Below, in pieces: positions 46,049 to 54,816 of a DNA stretch of 64,000 nt. The position numbers and the translations under genes are program-made. The DNA comes from Bradyrhizobium guangxiense (GTDB lineage Bacteria; Pseudomonadota; Alphaproteobacteria; Rhizobiales; Xanthobacteraceae). Location of the stretch: positions 496,001 to 560,000 of the forward strand of contig NZ_CP022220.1 of the NCBI RefSeq assembly GCF_004114915.1, written 5' to 3'. How positions within the stretch are numbered: the first letter of the stretch is position 1; every line of letters starts with the position of its first letter. The notes under the pieces are model-generated. The model saw only the letters and a program-made list of their open reading frames with translations, was not told the origin of the DNA and did no database searches.

Positions 46049-47587
46049 ATGTCCAACCGCAATTTCTATGTCCTGGTTGAGGGGAGGGCCGAGGCAAACC
46101 CGACAGACGTGCTCCTAGAGCTTGAGAGCGGCGAAACGCTATCCGCTCAGTGGCTGCACAAGCTCTGTGGTAGCTATGCCAGCGTCTTCCGGCGGCTCGG
46201 ATGTGCGGTCGGTGATCGCGTGGCCGTCCAGGTCGAGAAGTCCGCACATGCTTTCGCGCTCTATCTTGCCTGCCTCCGTGCTGGGCTCTGCTATTTGCCC
46301 ATCAACACAGCTTATCGCTCAGCTGAGTTGGCCTACCTTCTAAAGGACGCGCAGCCTTCCTTCCTTCTCAGAGGACCAAATACGGAAGCTCTTCCCGACA
46401 TGACGGTGCCTCGGTCAACCAAGGTCTTAACGTTTGGCATCCGGGGTGAAGGAACATTCGCATCACTTGTCAAAGCAGGAGAGACCTCGTTTAGCACCGT
46501 CGAACTCAATGGTGCGGCTCCCGCAGCTCTCCTCTACACCTCAGGCACAACCGGCCGGCCCAAGGGTGCTCTGATCAGCCATGCTGCGCTCTCGTACACC
46601 GCTCAAACGCTGAGTCGATTGTGGGGCTTCTCGTCTTCGGATGTTCTGCTACATGCGCTGCCGATCTTCCACAGCCATGGTCTATTCATCTCATTCAACG
46701 TCGCGCTGGCAGGCGGAGCGCGAATTCTCCTGCAAAATAAATTCGATGTAAGTCCAGTGCTCGACGCAATTCCTCGCTCAACCTTTTTTATGGGAGTGCC
46801 AACTTACTATCATCGTCTATTGACCTGCCCTTCGCTGGCCAGCTCTCTTTGCCGAAACATGCGACTGTTCATATCCGGTTCGGCACCACTATCGGCTCCG
46901 ATGCATCGCGATTTTGAAACTCGGACAGGGCACCGTATCCTGGAGCGTTATGGTTTGACCGAGGCAATGATTCTCTGCTCGAACCCCCTGGAAGGTGATC
47001 GTCGACCAGGTTCGGTAGGGCTACCGATTCCCGGTGTTGATTTGCGTATTGCAGGCGAGCGAGATGAAGCTCTGCCTGTCGGACAAGTAGGTATCATTCA
47101 AGCGCGAGGACCGGGGCTTTTCTCCGGTTACTGGAACAATGCTGAGCAAACCAAAGCCGAGCTCACAGCAGACGGGTTCTTCCGTACCGGCGACATGGGT
47201 CTCGTCGACGAGAAGGGATACGTCTCGATTACAGGCCGCGCCAAGGATCTCATCATCAGCGGCGGATACAACGTCTATCCCGCAGAAGTTGAGGCTGTAA
47301 TCGATGAACTGACTTCCGTTAAGGAGTCAGCCGTTGTCGGAGCAACTCACGCGGATTTCGGAGAGTGCGTCGTTGCCTTCGTAATTGCTAGCGATAAGAG
47401 CGACCCACCGAGCGAAAGCGAGGTGATTCAGCAGGTCAAGCGAAACATGGCAAGTTACAAAACCCCCAAGAAGGTCATCGTAGTCGATGATTTTCCACGG
47501 AATGCTATGGGAAAAGTCTTGAAGAAGGAGCTCCGGACGACACTAGCGGACTTTCCCACGCTTGGCTCGGATAACGCCAATAGATAA
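46049..47587 (+). CDS. MatB-like (methyl)malonyl-CoA ligase
   Basis: A 512-residue AMP-forming acyl-CoA ligase. P-loop-like motif AALLYTSGTTGRPKGALISH is near residue 166. LPIFHSHGLFISFNVAL, LFISGSAPLSAP, RYGLTEAMI and FFRTGDMGLVDEKGYVSITGRAKDLIISGGYNVYPAEVE follow in order, and the catalytic Lys is in NAMGKVLKKEL. The FHxHG motif and overall layout are those of MatB malonyl-CoA synthetases, common in rhizobia. It would activate malonate or methylmalonate to the CoA ester. An amidase follows 33 bases later, likely in the same operon. Other short dicarboxylates cannot be ruled out. Confidence 0.85.
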   Translation: MSNRNFYVLVEGRAEANPTDVLLELESGETLSAQWLHKLCGSYASVFRRLGCAVGDRVAVQVEKSAHAFALYLACLRAGLCYLPINTAYRSAELAYLLKDAQPSFLLRGPNTEALPDMTVPRSTKVLTFGIRGEGTFASLVKAGETSFSTVELNGAAPAALLYTSGTTGRPKGALISHAALSYTAQTLSRLWGFSSSDVLLHALPIFHSHGLFISFNVALAGGARILLQNKFDVSPVLDAIPRSTFFMGVPTYYHRLLTCPSLASSLCRNMRLFISGSAPLSAPMHRDFETRTGHRILERYGLTEAMILCSNPLEGDRRPGSVGLPIPGVDLRIAGERDEALPVGQVGIIQARGPGLFSGYWNNAEQTKAELTADGFFRTGDMGLVDEKGYVSITGRAKDLIISGGYNVYPAEVEAVIDELTSVKESAVVGATHADFGECVVAFVIASDKSDPPSESEVIQQVKRNMASYKTPKKVIVVDDFPRNAMGKVLKKELRTTLADFPTLGSDNANR

Positions 47588-47620
47588 TCGGCCTCCCTAG
47601 GCTAACTGGAGATTGCACAC

Positions 47621-49009
47621 TTGTGCGCATACCATCCCGCTGAATTTCAAGCGCTGACATTTCATGATGCGGTACCCGCCTTCAGAGAAGGACGAGATAG
47701 CCCGCGCAAATACCTTGAGCGCTGTCTCGAAACGATCGACGCTCGCGAGCCCACCGTGCGAGCTTGGGTCGAAATGAACGTGCGAGAGGCGAGGTCCGTG
47801 GCTGATCGATCCACAGCGCGTTACCTCGCGGGACGAGAGCTTTCGACCATCGATGGCATGCCGGTCGGGATCAAAGACCTCTTTATGACAAAGGATATGC
47901 CCACGCGTATGGGATCTCCCTTGTTCAGAGACAATCACACTCATCAAGATACGGCTTGCGTCCAGGCATTGAGAGCCGCGGGCGCCATCGTGCTCGGTAA
48001 GACAGTGACGACGGAACTCGGCATGTCCTACCCTGGACCGACTACCAACCCGTTCAGCCATCGCCATACCCCCGGCGGATCGTCGAGCGGATCGGCAGCG
48101 GCCGTCGGCGCGCGGATGATACCTGCGGCAATCGGAACGCAAGTGGCTGGCTCGGGGATTCGACCAGCGAGCTTTTGCGCGAACTATGCGATCAAGCCGA
48201 CAATGGGCGCCATCCATCGTGGGGAGCGTCTGGCACTTAGCCAAAGCCACGTGGGGATCCATGCTGGCGACCTTCGTGACATGTGGCATGTGTCGATTGA
48301 AGTCGCAAAGAGATCAGGCGGCGATCCCGGCTATCCCGGCCTTTACGGTGAGACAACTCTTCATCCGGCAACCCGGCCACTACGAGTGATTGTGATGGAG
48401 GCCCAAGGTGCGGCAGAATTGGACGACGATTCCAGAGACGCATTTGAACGGTTCCTCACTCAGCTTCGCCACGCCGGCGTCCACACCATCGACAGAACCA
48501 ACCACTCGCTGGTCGACTCGTTCGAACGTGCCATCGACGAAAGTCTTGAAATTACTCGTGACGTTTGTGCCTACGAGATGCGCTGGTCACTGGAGAACCT
48601 TGTAGAAAGGTTTGGCGGAGGGCTGAGTGACAGCTTGACCTCTCGTCTGGAACTCGCGAGAAAGATGAGCATAGATGACTATCGTCAACTACTCGCCCAG
48701 CGCGATAAGGCAAGAGCAGCCCACGCCGCAATTGCTCATATCGCCGACGCTATCGTTGCTCCGTCCTCCGTTGGACCAGCTCCAAAATTAGACAATCAAG
48801 GACTTGACTCGGGCATCTCACATACAACAGGCCTGCCGAGTTACAATGCTGTTACCTCCGTCTTAGGGGCGCCAACTATCACGCTTCCGCTTCTTGCGGT
48901 GAGGGGAATGCCTCTCGGAATTCAGGTTATTGGCCAGCAGCATACCGATCAGCACCTTGTAGGTTTAGGGCGTTGGATCAGCGAGACTATTCCGGCGCGA
49001 TCGGTCTAA
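47621..49009 (+). CDS. amidase-signature hydrolase, malonamidase-like
   Basis: A 462-residue amidase-signature enzyme. Catalytic Lys is in GMPVGIKDLFMTKDMPT, the first Ser in HTPGGSSSGSAAAVGARM, and the second in AIGTQVAGSGIRPASFCANYAIKP. The form GTQxAGSxIRPA is that of malonamidase E2 of Bradyrhizobium and relatives, unlike the GSDMGGS form of the amidase at 26061. Malonamidase E2 hydrolyses malonamate to malonate and ammonia; a MatB-like ligase directly upstream would use the malonate. The start is TTG 47621, 9 bases after GGAG; no better in-frame start exists before the conserved part. Confidence 0.85.
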   Translation: MCAYHPAEFQALTFHDAVPAFREGRDSPRKYLERCLETIDAREPTVRAWVEMNVREARSVADRSTARYLAGRELSTIDGMPVGIKDLFMTKDMPTRMGSPLFRDNHTHQDTACVQALRAAGAIVLGKTVTTELGMSYPGPTTNPFSHRHTPGGSSSGSAAAVGARMIPAAIGTQVAGSGIRPASFCANYAIKPTMGAIHRGERLALSQSHVGIHAGDLRDMWHVSIEVAKRSGGDPGYPGLYGETTLHPATRPLRVIVMEAQGAAELDDDSRDAFERFLTQLRHAGVHTIDRTNHSLVDSFERAIDESLEITRDVCAYEMRWSLENLVERFGGGLSDSLTSRLELARKMSIDDYRQLLAQRDKARAAHAAIAHIADAIVAPSSVGPAPKLDNQGLDSGISHTTGLPSYNAVTSVLGAPTITLPLLAVRGMPLGIQVIGQQHTDQHLVGLGRWISETIPARSV

Positions 49010-49308
49010 TCTCTGCTGGCTCATTCTGAGTTCGACCGGCATGGGCCCTTGGCGAGGTAAATTCGGCAGCATCTGATCTCGGGCCCGTATGTTCGTCGAT
49101 CGTCTCACCATAGGTAGGGGAAGTAGCGCCTAGGTTGAGCGCCGGGCCGGCAAATCGCGTGCTCCTTCGAGTATTGTTGGGCTAAAGGTTCGAGCCTTTG
49201 AGCTACCGGTTGACGAACCGGTCCGCCTCTCGTCGCGATACAATTGCGAAACTTTTCGCTATCTACTCGCGGATCGTGGTATGAACTCCCATACCCGCGG
49301 GCAGGACC
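49010..49308. other. non-coding gap before the GntR gene
   Basis: 299 bases with no recognisable gene. It likely holds the promoter and operator of the regulator gene. Confidence 0.5.
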
Positions 49309-49983
49309 GTGCTCAAATTCAACCGAACTAGCGAAATCGCCAACTGGATCAAGACCGAAATTGATTCCGGTGCTTTGCAGCCAGGATCCAAGCTTGATGA
49401 AAAGCAACTCTCCGACAGGTTTAACGTTTCGAAGACCCCTGTCCGGGAAGCCCTGATACAGCTGGCATCGCGTGGCTTGGTAGATCTGAAGCAGCGGAGG
49501 GGTGCGACCGTCTCGGTTCTGAGTGCGGAGCAAATTGTCGCTATGTTCGAAGTTATGACGGAGCTTGAGGGAATGTCTGCAAGGCTGGCCGCGGCGCGAA
49601 TGCCGACGGACCTACAGGCGCGCCTCCGCGACATACACTCTCGCAGCGAAAGCGCGCTTCACAATGCGCAGCTGTACGATGCAATTAATAAAGAGCTCCA
49701 TGAAACTATCTACGAGGGTGCGCAAAACTCATATTTGGAACAGTCGATAAAAGAGACCCGCGCTCGCCTGCGTCTCTATCGTCGGTACCCATTCCAAAAA
49801 CCAGGTCGCATTCAACAGTCCTATCAAGATCATTGCTCAATTGTGGCAGCGATCACCCGAGGAGATGCCATGGCGGCTGCTCAGGCTATGCACGATCATC
49901 TCACGACTGGCGGACGCGTTTTCGCAGATCTCGTGGCGGAAGCCGCTCGTTTTGCGAATACACCTGATAAGGCGGCGGGATAA
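49309..49983 (+). CDS. GntR-family regulator, FadR/FCD type
   Basis: A 224-residue regulator. The winged HTH is SEIANWIKTEIDSGALQPGSKLDEKQLSDRFNVSKTPVREALIQLASRGLVDLKQRRGATV. The helical FCD domain follows (MFEVMTELEGMSARLAAARM ... ELHETIYEGAQNSYLEQSI ... DHCSIVAAITRGDAMAAAQAMHDHL), whose His/Asp residues bind a metal and a carboxylate ligand. In rhizobia MatR, the regulator of malonate use, is also a GntR protein; position next to the ligase and amidase suggests a similar role. Start GTG 49309; the preceding GGGCAGGACC is a weak ribosome-binding site. Confidence 0.9.
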   Translation: MLKFNRTSEIANWIKTEIDSGALQPGSKLDEKQLSDRFNVSKTPVREALIQLASRGLVDLKQRRGATVSVLSAEQIVAMFEVMTELEGMSARLAAARMPTDLQARLRDIHSRSESALHNAQLYDAINKELHETIYEGAQNSYLEQSIKETRARLRLYRRYPFQKPGRIQQSYQDHCSIVAAITRGDAMAAAQAMHDHLTTGGRVFADLVAEAARFANTPDKAAG

Positions 49984-50860
49984 CCCCGCCCAATTGCCTC
50001 CACCTACTCGGCAACTCTTCTCGTCTTCTAACCCGCGTGGCGCGATATGGCGCGAGCAGCAATGTGGAGCACGAACTATCACCGGTCACATAAAACCTAC
50101 TGATCAACTCAACCGACGAATTGATGATTTTCTCGCTTGCCGATGACACATCGATCGGATCGTATTACATCATCTGCTTCACCTTCCAGGCGCCATCCCT
50201 CGCAAATCCCACAAGGGCTGCAGGAATTCTTCAAGTCGGCAAGAAAATGCGACGCAAATCTCTGTACGATACTAGTATCCTAAGCGCATGGAATATATCG
50301 GAGACGACCTCGCGGGGACCGACAAATGACGCTCCAATCGAACAGTCACAACAGCCCGCAAGCGATTGGCGCTACTCCAGTACACGAGCATCTCTACCAT
50401 TTCCATCGCCGCGATTTTCGTGCCGGGCGGCTCTTCTTGTTGGCCCGTAGGAAGCGGGCACGCACAGAGACGGGCCAACCGCCGATGTTGCTCGCCGTAG
50501 CGCCGGCGACACAAAGGCGGCAATCACCGCGGCTGAGCGCTCATTTCCGGTCCGCCGAATTCTTGCCTGCAAAAGCGCAGCAATTCTGAGGTCGTGGGCC
50601 GGACTAATGCGGAAGAGCTGGCGCTTCTGGTCGCGAGCGAACAGGGCCAGTTATGGATGAACCCGCGATAAGAAAACACTCTTGTGAACGAGCAACAGGC
50701 AGCCCGCTCTTGATCAAGGCTTTCCAACGAAACTTGGCTCATAGGCCGACCGAAGGTCGGTCTCAAGAAGCGCGAGTCGCCGTCACATGATAGGCCCAGG
50801 CCCGATGGAACGATCCTTGCTAGATTGATCGGAAGGGTAGATCAAACCCAGGAGCGATAC
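49984..50860. other. long gap with no recognisable gene
   Basis: 877 bases between the regulator and the hydrolase gene. Several short frames exist on both strands but none shows a family motif or a good start. A small dyad (CCGACC-GAA-GGTCGG, near 50744-50758) lacks a T tract. It may be an old insertion scar. Confidence 0.5.
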
Positions 50861-51478
50861 ATGAAGAATTATGACGGCCCCATTGACCCTCAAAAAACAG
50901 CATTGCTAGTTGTCGACCTGCAGAACCACGAGATTTCTGAGGAAGAACAGCGCAAATATCCGGAGTACGTGGACCGCGTGAAACATCAGATCGTGCCGAA
51001 CGTCCAGCGGCTACTGCAAGCCGCGAGGTCGTGCGGCGTGGAAGTGATGTACACGGTAATCGAAAGCCTCACCAAGGATGGGCGCGATCGTTCGCTTTGC
51101 CACCGTAAGCTAGTCATCCCAAAGGGGTCATGGGGAGCTCAGGTAATTCCCGAGATAGCGCCTGGCGAAGACGACATCGTCTTACCAAAGACAGCTTCTG
51201 GGGTATTCAGTTCGACCATCCTGGAGCGGGTTCTTCGTAACATGGGCATTGAGGAGGTAATTGTTGTTGGCGTTTTAACGGATCAATGCATCGATATGGC
51301 GCTGCGCGACGGTGTAGATCGCAGCTTCCATATGATTTGCGTCACCGACTGCTGCGCCGCCTATACTGAAGAGAGACACAATTACTCTCTTCGTATGCAA
51401 TATGGCGCTGTCCGGAAAGTGACGACGGAGGAGATTGTATCGGAACTCTCAGGCAAGTTATTCGCCCGAAACAGCTGA
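50861..51478 (+). CDS. isochorismatase-fold cysteine hydrolase
   Basis: A 205-residue hydrolase of the isochorismatase-like superfamily. The catalytic Asp is in KTALLVVDLQNHE, Lys in VLPKTASGVFSSTILE, and the nucleophile Cys in VGVLTDQCIDMALRDG. Members cut C-N bonds in amides, ureides and carbamoyl compounds (nicotinamidase, N-carbamoylsarcosine and biuret hydrolases). The length and the TDQC motif fit the amidohydrolase rather than the isochorismatase branch. The ATG at 50861 follows AGGAGCGATAC. In this cluster it would remove ammonia or urea from the imported compound; the substrate is unknown. Confidence 0.87.
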   Translation: MKNYDGPIDPQKTALLVVDLQNHEISEEEQRKYPEYVDRVKHQIVPNVQRLLQAARSCGVEVMYTVIESLTKDGRDRSLCHRKLVIPKGSWGAQVIPEIAPGEDDIVLPKTASGVFSSTILERVLRNMGIEEVIVVGVLTDQCIDMALRDGVDRSFHMICVTDCCAAYTEERHNYSLRMQYGAVRKVTTEEIVSELSGKLFARNS

Positions 51479-51491
51479 GATTTCCCTTCTT

Positions 51492-51593
51492 GAGATTCCC
51501 TCAGTAAGCCGAGCGGTTTGTTTTCTGTCTCTTTTCCGCTGAGCAAGAGATGCAAAACGAGATCCTAACGTCTTACCCCTGAGAGGGAATCTC
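51492..51593. repeat. inverted repeat of 11 bp spanning 102 bases
   Basis: GAGATTCCCTC (51492-51502) recurs as its complement GAGGGAATCTC (51583-51593), with 80 bases between, in the gap after the hydrolase gene. It could be a long hairpin acting as terminator or the ends of a tiny non-autonomous element. Confidence 0.4.
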
Positions 51594-51738
51594 GAAGAGC
51601 TGCGTTGAAGCGTATGACACGCGCGTCAACGTTAACACCTGTGGCGCTTGTGCATTGCGGAGACTTCGGATGCGAAAGAGCCTGGTTTGCGTGCTGCGCA
51701 GACTATAAACCGTAGATCAAAAGCCATGCGACGAGGAG

Positions 51739-53061
51739 ATGCAAGCCGTGCCGCGTAAACTTCCCAACACGCCTGTTGATGTCTGGCGCACAACTCCGGA
51801 AACGTTGGACCTGGCGGAAAACGCCAAGCGATTTGGCTGGTGGGATTTTCCGCTCGAAAGCGCTGCAACAGATTCGGCAGAAATGGATGGAATTGACCGC
51901 GCGTACTGGTTCTATAAAAGCGCGCGCCCAATTACGAGAACATCACGGGATGTTTCTGATGCGTTGTTCTTGAACGACAAGTCTATTGTGGAATTACCGA
52001 CTGCATTTCGAAAGCAGCAGACTGCGACTCTGAGTGCACTGGGGGATCTGATCCAGGCGCGCGGGCTAGAACACTCTAAGGATCTTTTGTTCGAGAGCAT
52101 CGAAGCCGCTGTCTTCAATGCCGATATCTCTTTCGCGAATTATGAATCTGTGGTGGCAGACGATCATGTCGTGAGCGAGGCTATAGGCGACGGCCGCTCT
52201 TCGATGATGTGTTGCTCATCGGCCCAATATTCCGCATTAACAGAACACCAGGGTAGACGTTTCACGATTCTTAACCTCGCGAACAATCACTCATTGGACT
52301 TGGGCGTTCAGGGTCTTCGAACCACTCAAGAGCTCTGCAGAGCGAATGGGATCATTGAAATCGGCGCCCCTCGATGCGCCGAGGAGTACGGCCGGGGCAC
52401 GGTTTTCACGAAGAGGGGCATCAGGTTCGGGTTCGTGTCGGTCACATTCGGTCTCAATGGGCGACCCCTACCCGACGGTGAACATTATTGTGTGCACGCG
52501 TCACCGCTCATGTCCAAACGTGTCGTGGCCGATCTTGAGCTACTCAAATCGCAAATAAGGAGCTGTAAACATCAGAATGCCGATGTCATCATCGCCTCAA
52601 TCCATTGGGGCTTCGAATTCGAGTTTTTTCCAAGACGAAAGCAAATTGAGCTCGCTCATGCGCTTGTGGAGGAAGGCGCCGACATAATTTTGGGCCATCA
52701 TCCTCACGTAGTTCAGCCGATCGAGTACTACCGCACTACACGTGATCCCAACCGAGTTGCGGTCATCGCTTACTCCTTGGGTAGCCTAACTTGGGACTGG
52801 TATACGGCTCCACATTTAATTTTGAGCTTGATGCTGAACTTTCAGTTCGCAAAAGGTGATACAAGTGCAGGAAGCCGTACTTACATCGAAAGTGTCACCG
52901 CTACTCCTTTGTTTAGAAATATCTTCTACAGGGGCGATAACAAAGTGATGCGCATTGAACAACTTAGAGACCACCTGGATGCGAAAAATGCCGACTTCGG
53001 TCACTTAGAACAAATGCAACAATACGTAGACTTGATTTCGGGCCGCGGAGCCCCGGTTTGA
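51739..53061 (+). CDS. CapA-family metallophosphatase-like protein
   Basis: A 440-residue protein of the PGA_cap/CapA family. The conserved blocks are SFANYESVV, RRFTILNLANNHSLDLGVQGLRTT, IIASIHWGFEFEFFPRRKQIELAHALVEEGADIILGHHPHVVQPIEYY and VAVIAYSLGSLTWDW. The N-H and H-x-H residues are those that bind metal in calcineurin-like enzymes. CapA itself takes part in poly-gamma-glutamate export; many homologues have unknown roles. There is no signal peptide, so it is probably cytoplasmic. ATG 51739 is directly after GAGGAG; GTG 51748 has better spacing. Its job in this cluster is not clear. Confidence 0.83.
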   Translation: MQAVPRKLPNTPVDVWRTTPETLDLAENAKRFGWWDFPLESAATDSAEMDGIDRAYWFYKSARPITRTSRDVSDALFLNDKSIVELPTAFRKQQTATLSALGDLIQARGLEHSKDLLFESIEAAVFNADISFANYESVVADDHVVSEAIGDGRSSMMCCSSAQYSALTEHQGRRFTILNLANNHSLDLGVQGLRTTQELCRANGIIEIGAPRCAEEYGRGTVFTKRGIRFGFVSVTFGLNGRPLPDGEHYCVHASPLMSKRVVADLELLKSQIRSCKHQNADVIIASIHWGFEFEFFPRRKQIELAHALVEEGADIILGHHPHVVQPIEYYRTTRDPNRVAVIAYSLGSLTWDWYTAPHLILSLMLNFQFAKGDTSAGSRTYIESVTATPLFRNIFYRGDNKVMRIEQLRDHLDAKNADFGHLEQMQQYVDLISGRGAPV

Positions 53062-53233
53062 CGAGCTCGCGACAGCCTCTCATCCAAATGCTCTCCGCCA
53101 TCAGGTGCGACCGTGAATGTGTAAGCGGAGTGACCTGCCACTGAATGTTCATCCAGCGGCAGTTAGAGTCTCGGAGTTTTGTGCAGCGAGACCGAACTTT
53201 GGACCACCCGGAACTAGAGTTTTGCGCCTCTGA

Positions 53234-54073
53234 TCACGTTGGCGGGCTGGTGTCGCCGACGTGATTTTGCAGCAAAATCGGCGGCCGATTGCCGATCGCC
53301 CCGTGGGGCCGTTCTTCGTTATAGTATCTTCGCCAAGTCTCCACCTTTTGCCGGGCATCCGCAAGGGACAGGAACCAATGGGTGTTGAGGCATTCGGCCC
53401 GGAAGCGGCCGTTGAAGGCTTCGATGAAGGCGTTGTCGGTCGGCTTGCCGGGTCGTGAGAAGTCCAGCGTGACGCCGCGCTGGTAGGCCCAGAGGTCAAG
53501 ATCGCGCGACACGAACTCGCTGCCTTGATCGACCCGGATCGTCGCCGGGAGTCCCACTTCATTGCAAACCCTTTCCAGTACCTCCACGACATCGGTGCCG
53601 CGGAAGGTGAGCCGCGGCTCCAGTGCGGGCGAGAAGCGGGAGAAGATATCGACGATCGTGAGCACCCGGAGATTGCCGCCGGTGGCCAGCTGGTCATGAA
53701 CGAAGTCCATCGCCCAGATCTCGTTGACCCGCGTCGCGGGCCGTCGGTCGTCGCGCAACTTGGCCTTGACCCGGCGCTTGGGCGATTTGTTGCGCAATTG
53801 CAGGCCCAATTCGCGATAGATGCGACGGGTCTTGTTCTGGCCGTGACGCCATCCCTCGCGGCGCAACAGCACATGGACGCGGCGATAGCCGTAGCGGATG
53901 CGAACATGGCAGATCTCCTTGATCCGAGCTTCGAGGGCCGCCTGGCCGGAGCGACGAGATTTGTAGTGATAGGTCGATCGATCGAACTCGAGGGCCTTAC
54001 AAGCCTTGCGGATCGAGACCTGCCACTCCCCGCAAACCTCATCGACGAGCTTGCGCTTCCGACCAGGCTTCAC
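53234..54073 (-). CDS. IS3-family transposase OrfB
   Basis: A 279-residue integrase-core transposase. The N-terminal HTH_21 part is VRIRYGYRRVHVLLRREGWRHGQNKTRRIYRELGL. The DDE residues lie in NEIWAMDFVHDQLATGG, TIRVDQGSEFVSRDLDLWAYQRG and KPTDNAFIEAFNGRFRAECLN. It ends YYNEERPHGAIGNRPPILLQ. It overlaps orfA by ATGA; the functional transposase is normally an OrfAB fusion made by -1 frameshifting. Nothing is missing, so it may be active. Confidence 0.92.
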   Translation of the reverse strand: MKPGRKRKLVDEVCGEWQVSIRKACKALEFDRSTYHYKSRRSGQAALEARIKEICHVRIRYGYRRVHVLLRREGWRHGQNKTRRIYRELGLQLRNKSPKRRVKAKLRDDRRPATRVNEIWAMDFVHDQLATGGNLRVLTIVDIFSRFSPALEPRLTFRGTDVVEVLERVCNEVGLPATIRVDQGSEFVSRDLDLWAYQRGVTLDFSRPGKPTDNAFIEAFNGRFRAECLNTHWFLSLADARQKVETWRRYYNEERPHGAIGNRPPILLQNHVGDTSPPT

Positions 54074-54336
54074 AGCTTTCGGCGGATCACGTCCTGCAGC
54101 ATCTCCTTGTCGAGCGATAGGTCCGCCACCAGCTTCTTCAGCTTGGCGTTCTCGTCCTCGAGCTGCTTCAACCGGCGCATCTCGGTCGGCAGCAGTCCGT
54201 CGTACTTTTTCTTCCAGTTGAAATAGGTCGCCTGGCTGATCCCGGATTTGCGGCAGATCTCCGCAACCGGGACCCCGTCGTTGCCCTGCTTCAGGATAAA
54301 CGCCTTCTGGGCGTCCGAAAACTTCGAGGCCTTCAT
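54070..54336 (-). CDS. IS3-family transposase OrfA
   Basis: An 88-residue HTH_Tnp_1 protein: MKASKFSDAQKAFILKQGNDGVPVAEICRKSGISQATYFNWKKKYDG, then a leucine-zipper-like coiled coil (LKQLEDENAKLKKLVADLSLDKEMLQDVIRRKL). It binds the element ends and partners with OrfB, whose start overlaps its stop. Confidence 0.92.
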   Translation of the reverse strand: MKASKFSDAQKAFILKQGNDGVPVAEICRKSGISQATYFNWKKKYDGLLPTEMRRLKQLEDENAKLKKLVADLSLDKEMLQDVIRRKL

Positions 54337-54413
54337 CGTCGTCCGCTCCTCCCAGCCGAGGGGATTCGGCAGCGCAAGACTCTAGCCAAAATTGGTCCAG
54401 TTTGCCGGCCTCA

Positions 54414-54517
54414 GGTCAGCGGTAGCTGAAGCGCCGCCGCTCGTTGGCGAAATCGCGCAATCGGCCACGCAGAATTGCGTCCGGCGGGCGGCTGGAGCGA
54501 TAGCGGATCATCTGTAA
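54414..54517 (-). pseudogene. scrap of another IS3 orfB
   Basis: IRYRSSRPPDAILRGRLRDFANERRRFSYR matches the N-terminal part of IS3 orfB proteins. It is cut by the complete IS3 element at 54409. Confidence 0.55.
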
Positions 54518-54582
54518 GCGCGATTTTCTCCGCACGCCGGCGGTTTTGATGGACTGCCTTGAATCGGGCGATGCGGGGCCGT

Positions 54583-54770
54583 TCAGGCGGTGGCGGCTTT
54601 GTGGAAGTTGAAGGGCAGCAGGTCTGCAATATCGGCGTCGCCGGCGCGCTGAGGCGATTCGGTGAGGACGTGGCGCAACCACGCTAACGGCACGACACGT
54701 GAGGCGCGGCAGGTCAGCATCAGGCTATAGACGACGGCGCTGGCCTCGGCTCCGTCCACGGTATCACTGA
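54583..54770 (-). pseudogene. C-terminal scrap of an IS66 transposase
   Basis: SAVVYSLMLTCRASRVVPLAWLRHVLTESPQRAGDADIADLLPFNF is the typical end of IS66 TnpC proteins. The rest of that gene is absent. Confidence 0.7.
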
Positions 54771-54816
54771 ACAACCGTAAGCGGTACGAGCAGACCACGG
54801 ACCTGGCGTGGACGGC

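Larger units (their letters stand above)
53192..54409 (-). mobile_element. complete IS3-family element (orfA/orfB)
   Basis: Imperfect inverted ends share GGACCA and CTAGAGT-TTGCGC blocks (left from about 53192, right to about 54409). Inside are complete, overlapping orfA and orfB on the minus strand. Size about 1.2 kb as usual for IS3. Its right side abuts an older IS3 orfB scrap. Confidence 0.8.

Noticed and set aside
50121..50589. Small genes in the gap after the GntR gene
   Set aside because: Overlapping frames of 80-110 codons without motifs, start signals or conserved composition.
50744..50758. Terminator hairpin in the gap before the cysteine hydrolase
   Set aside because: The stem is only 6 bp and has no following T tract.
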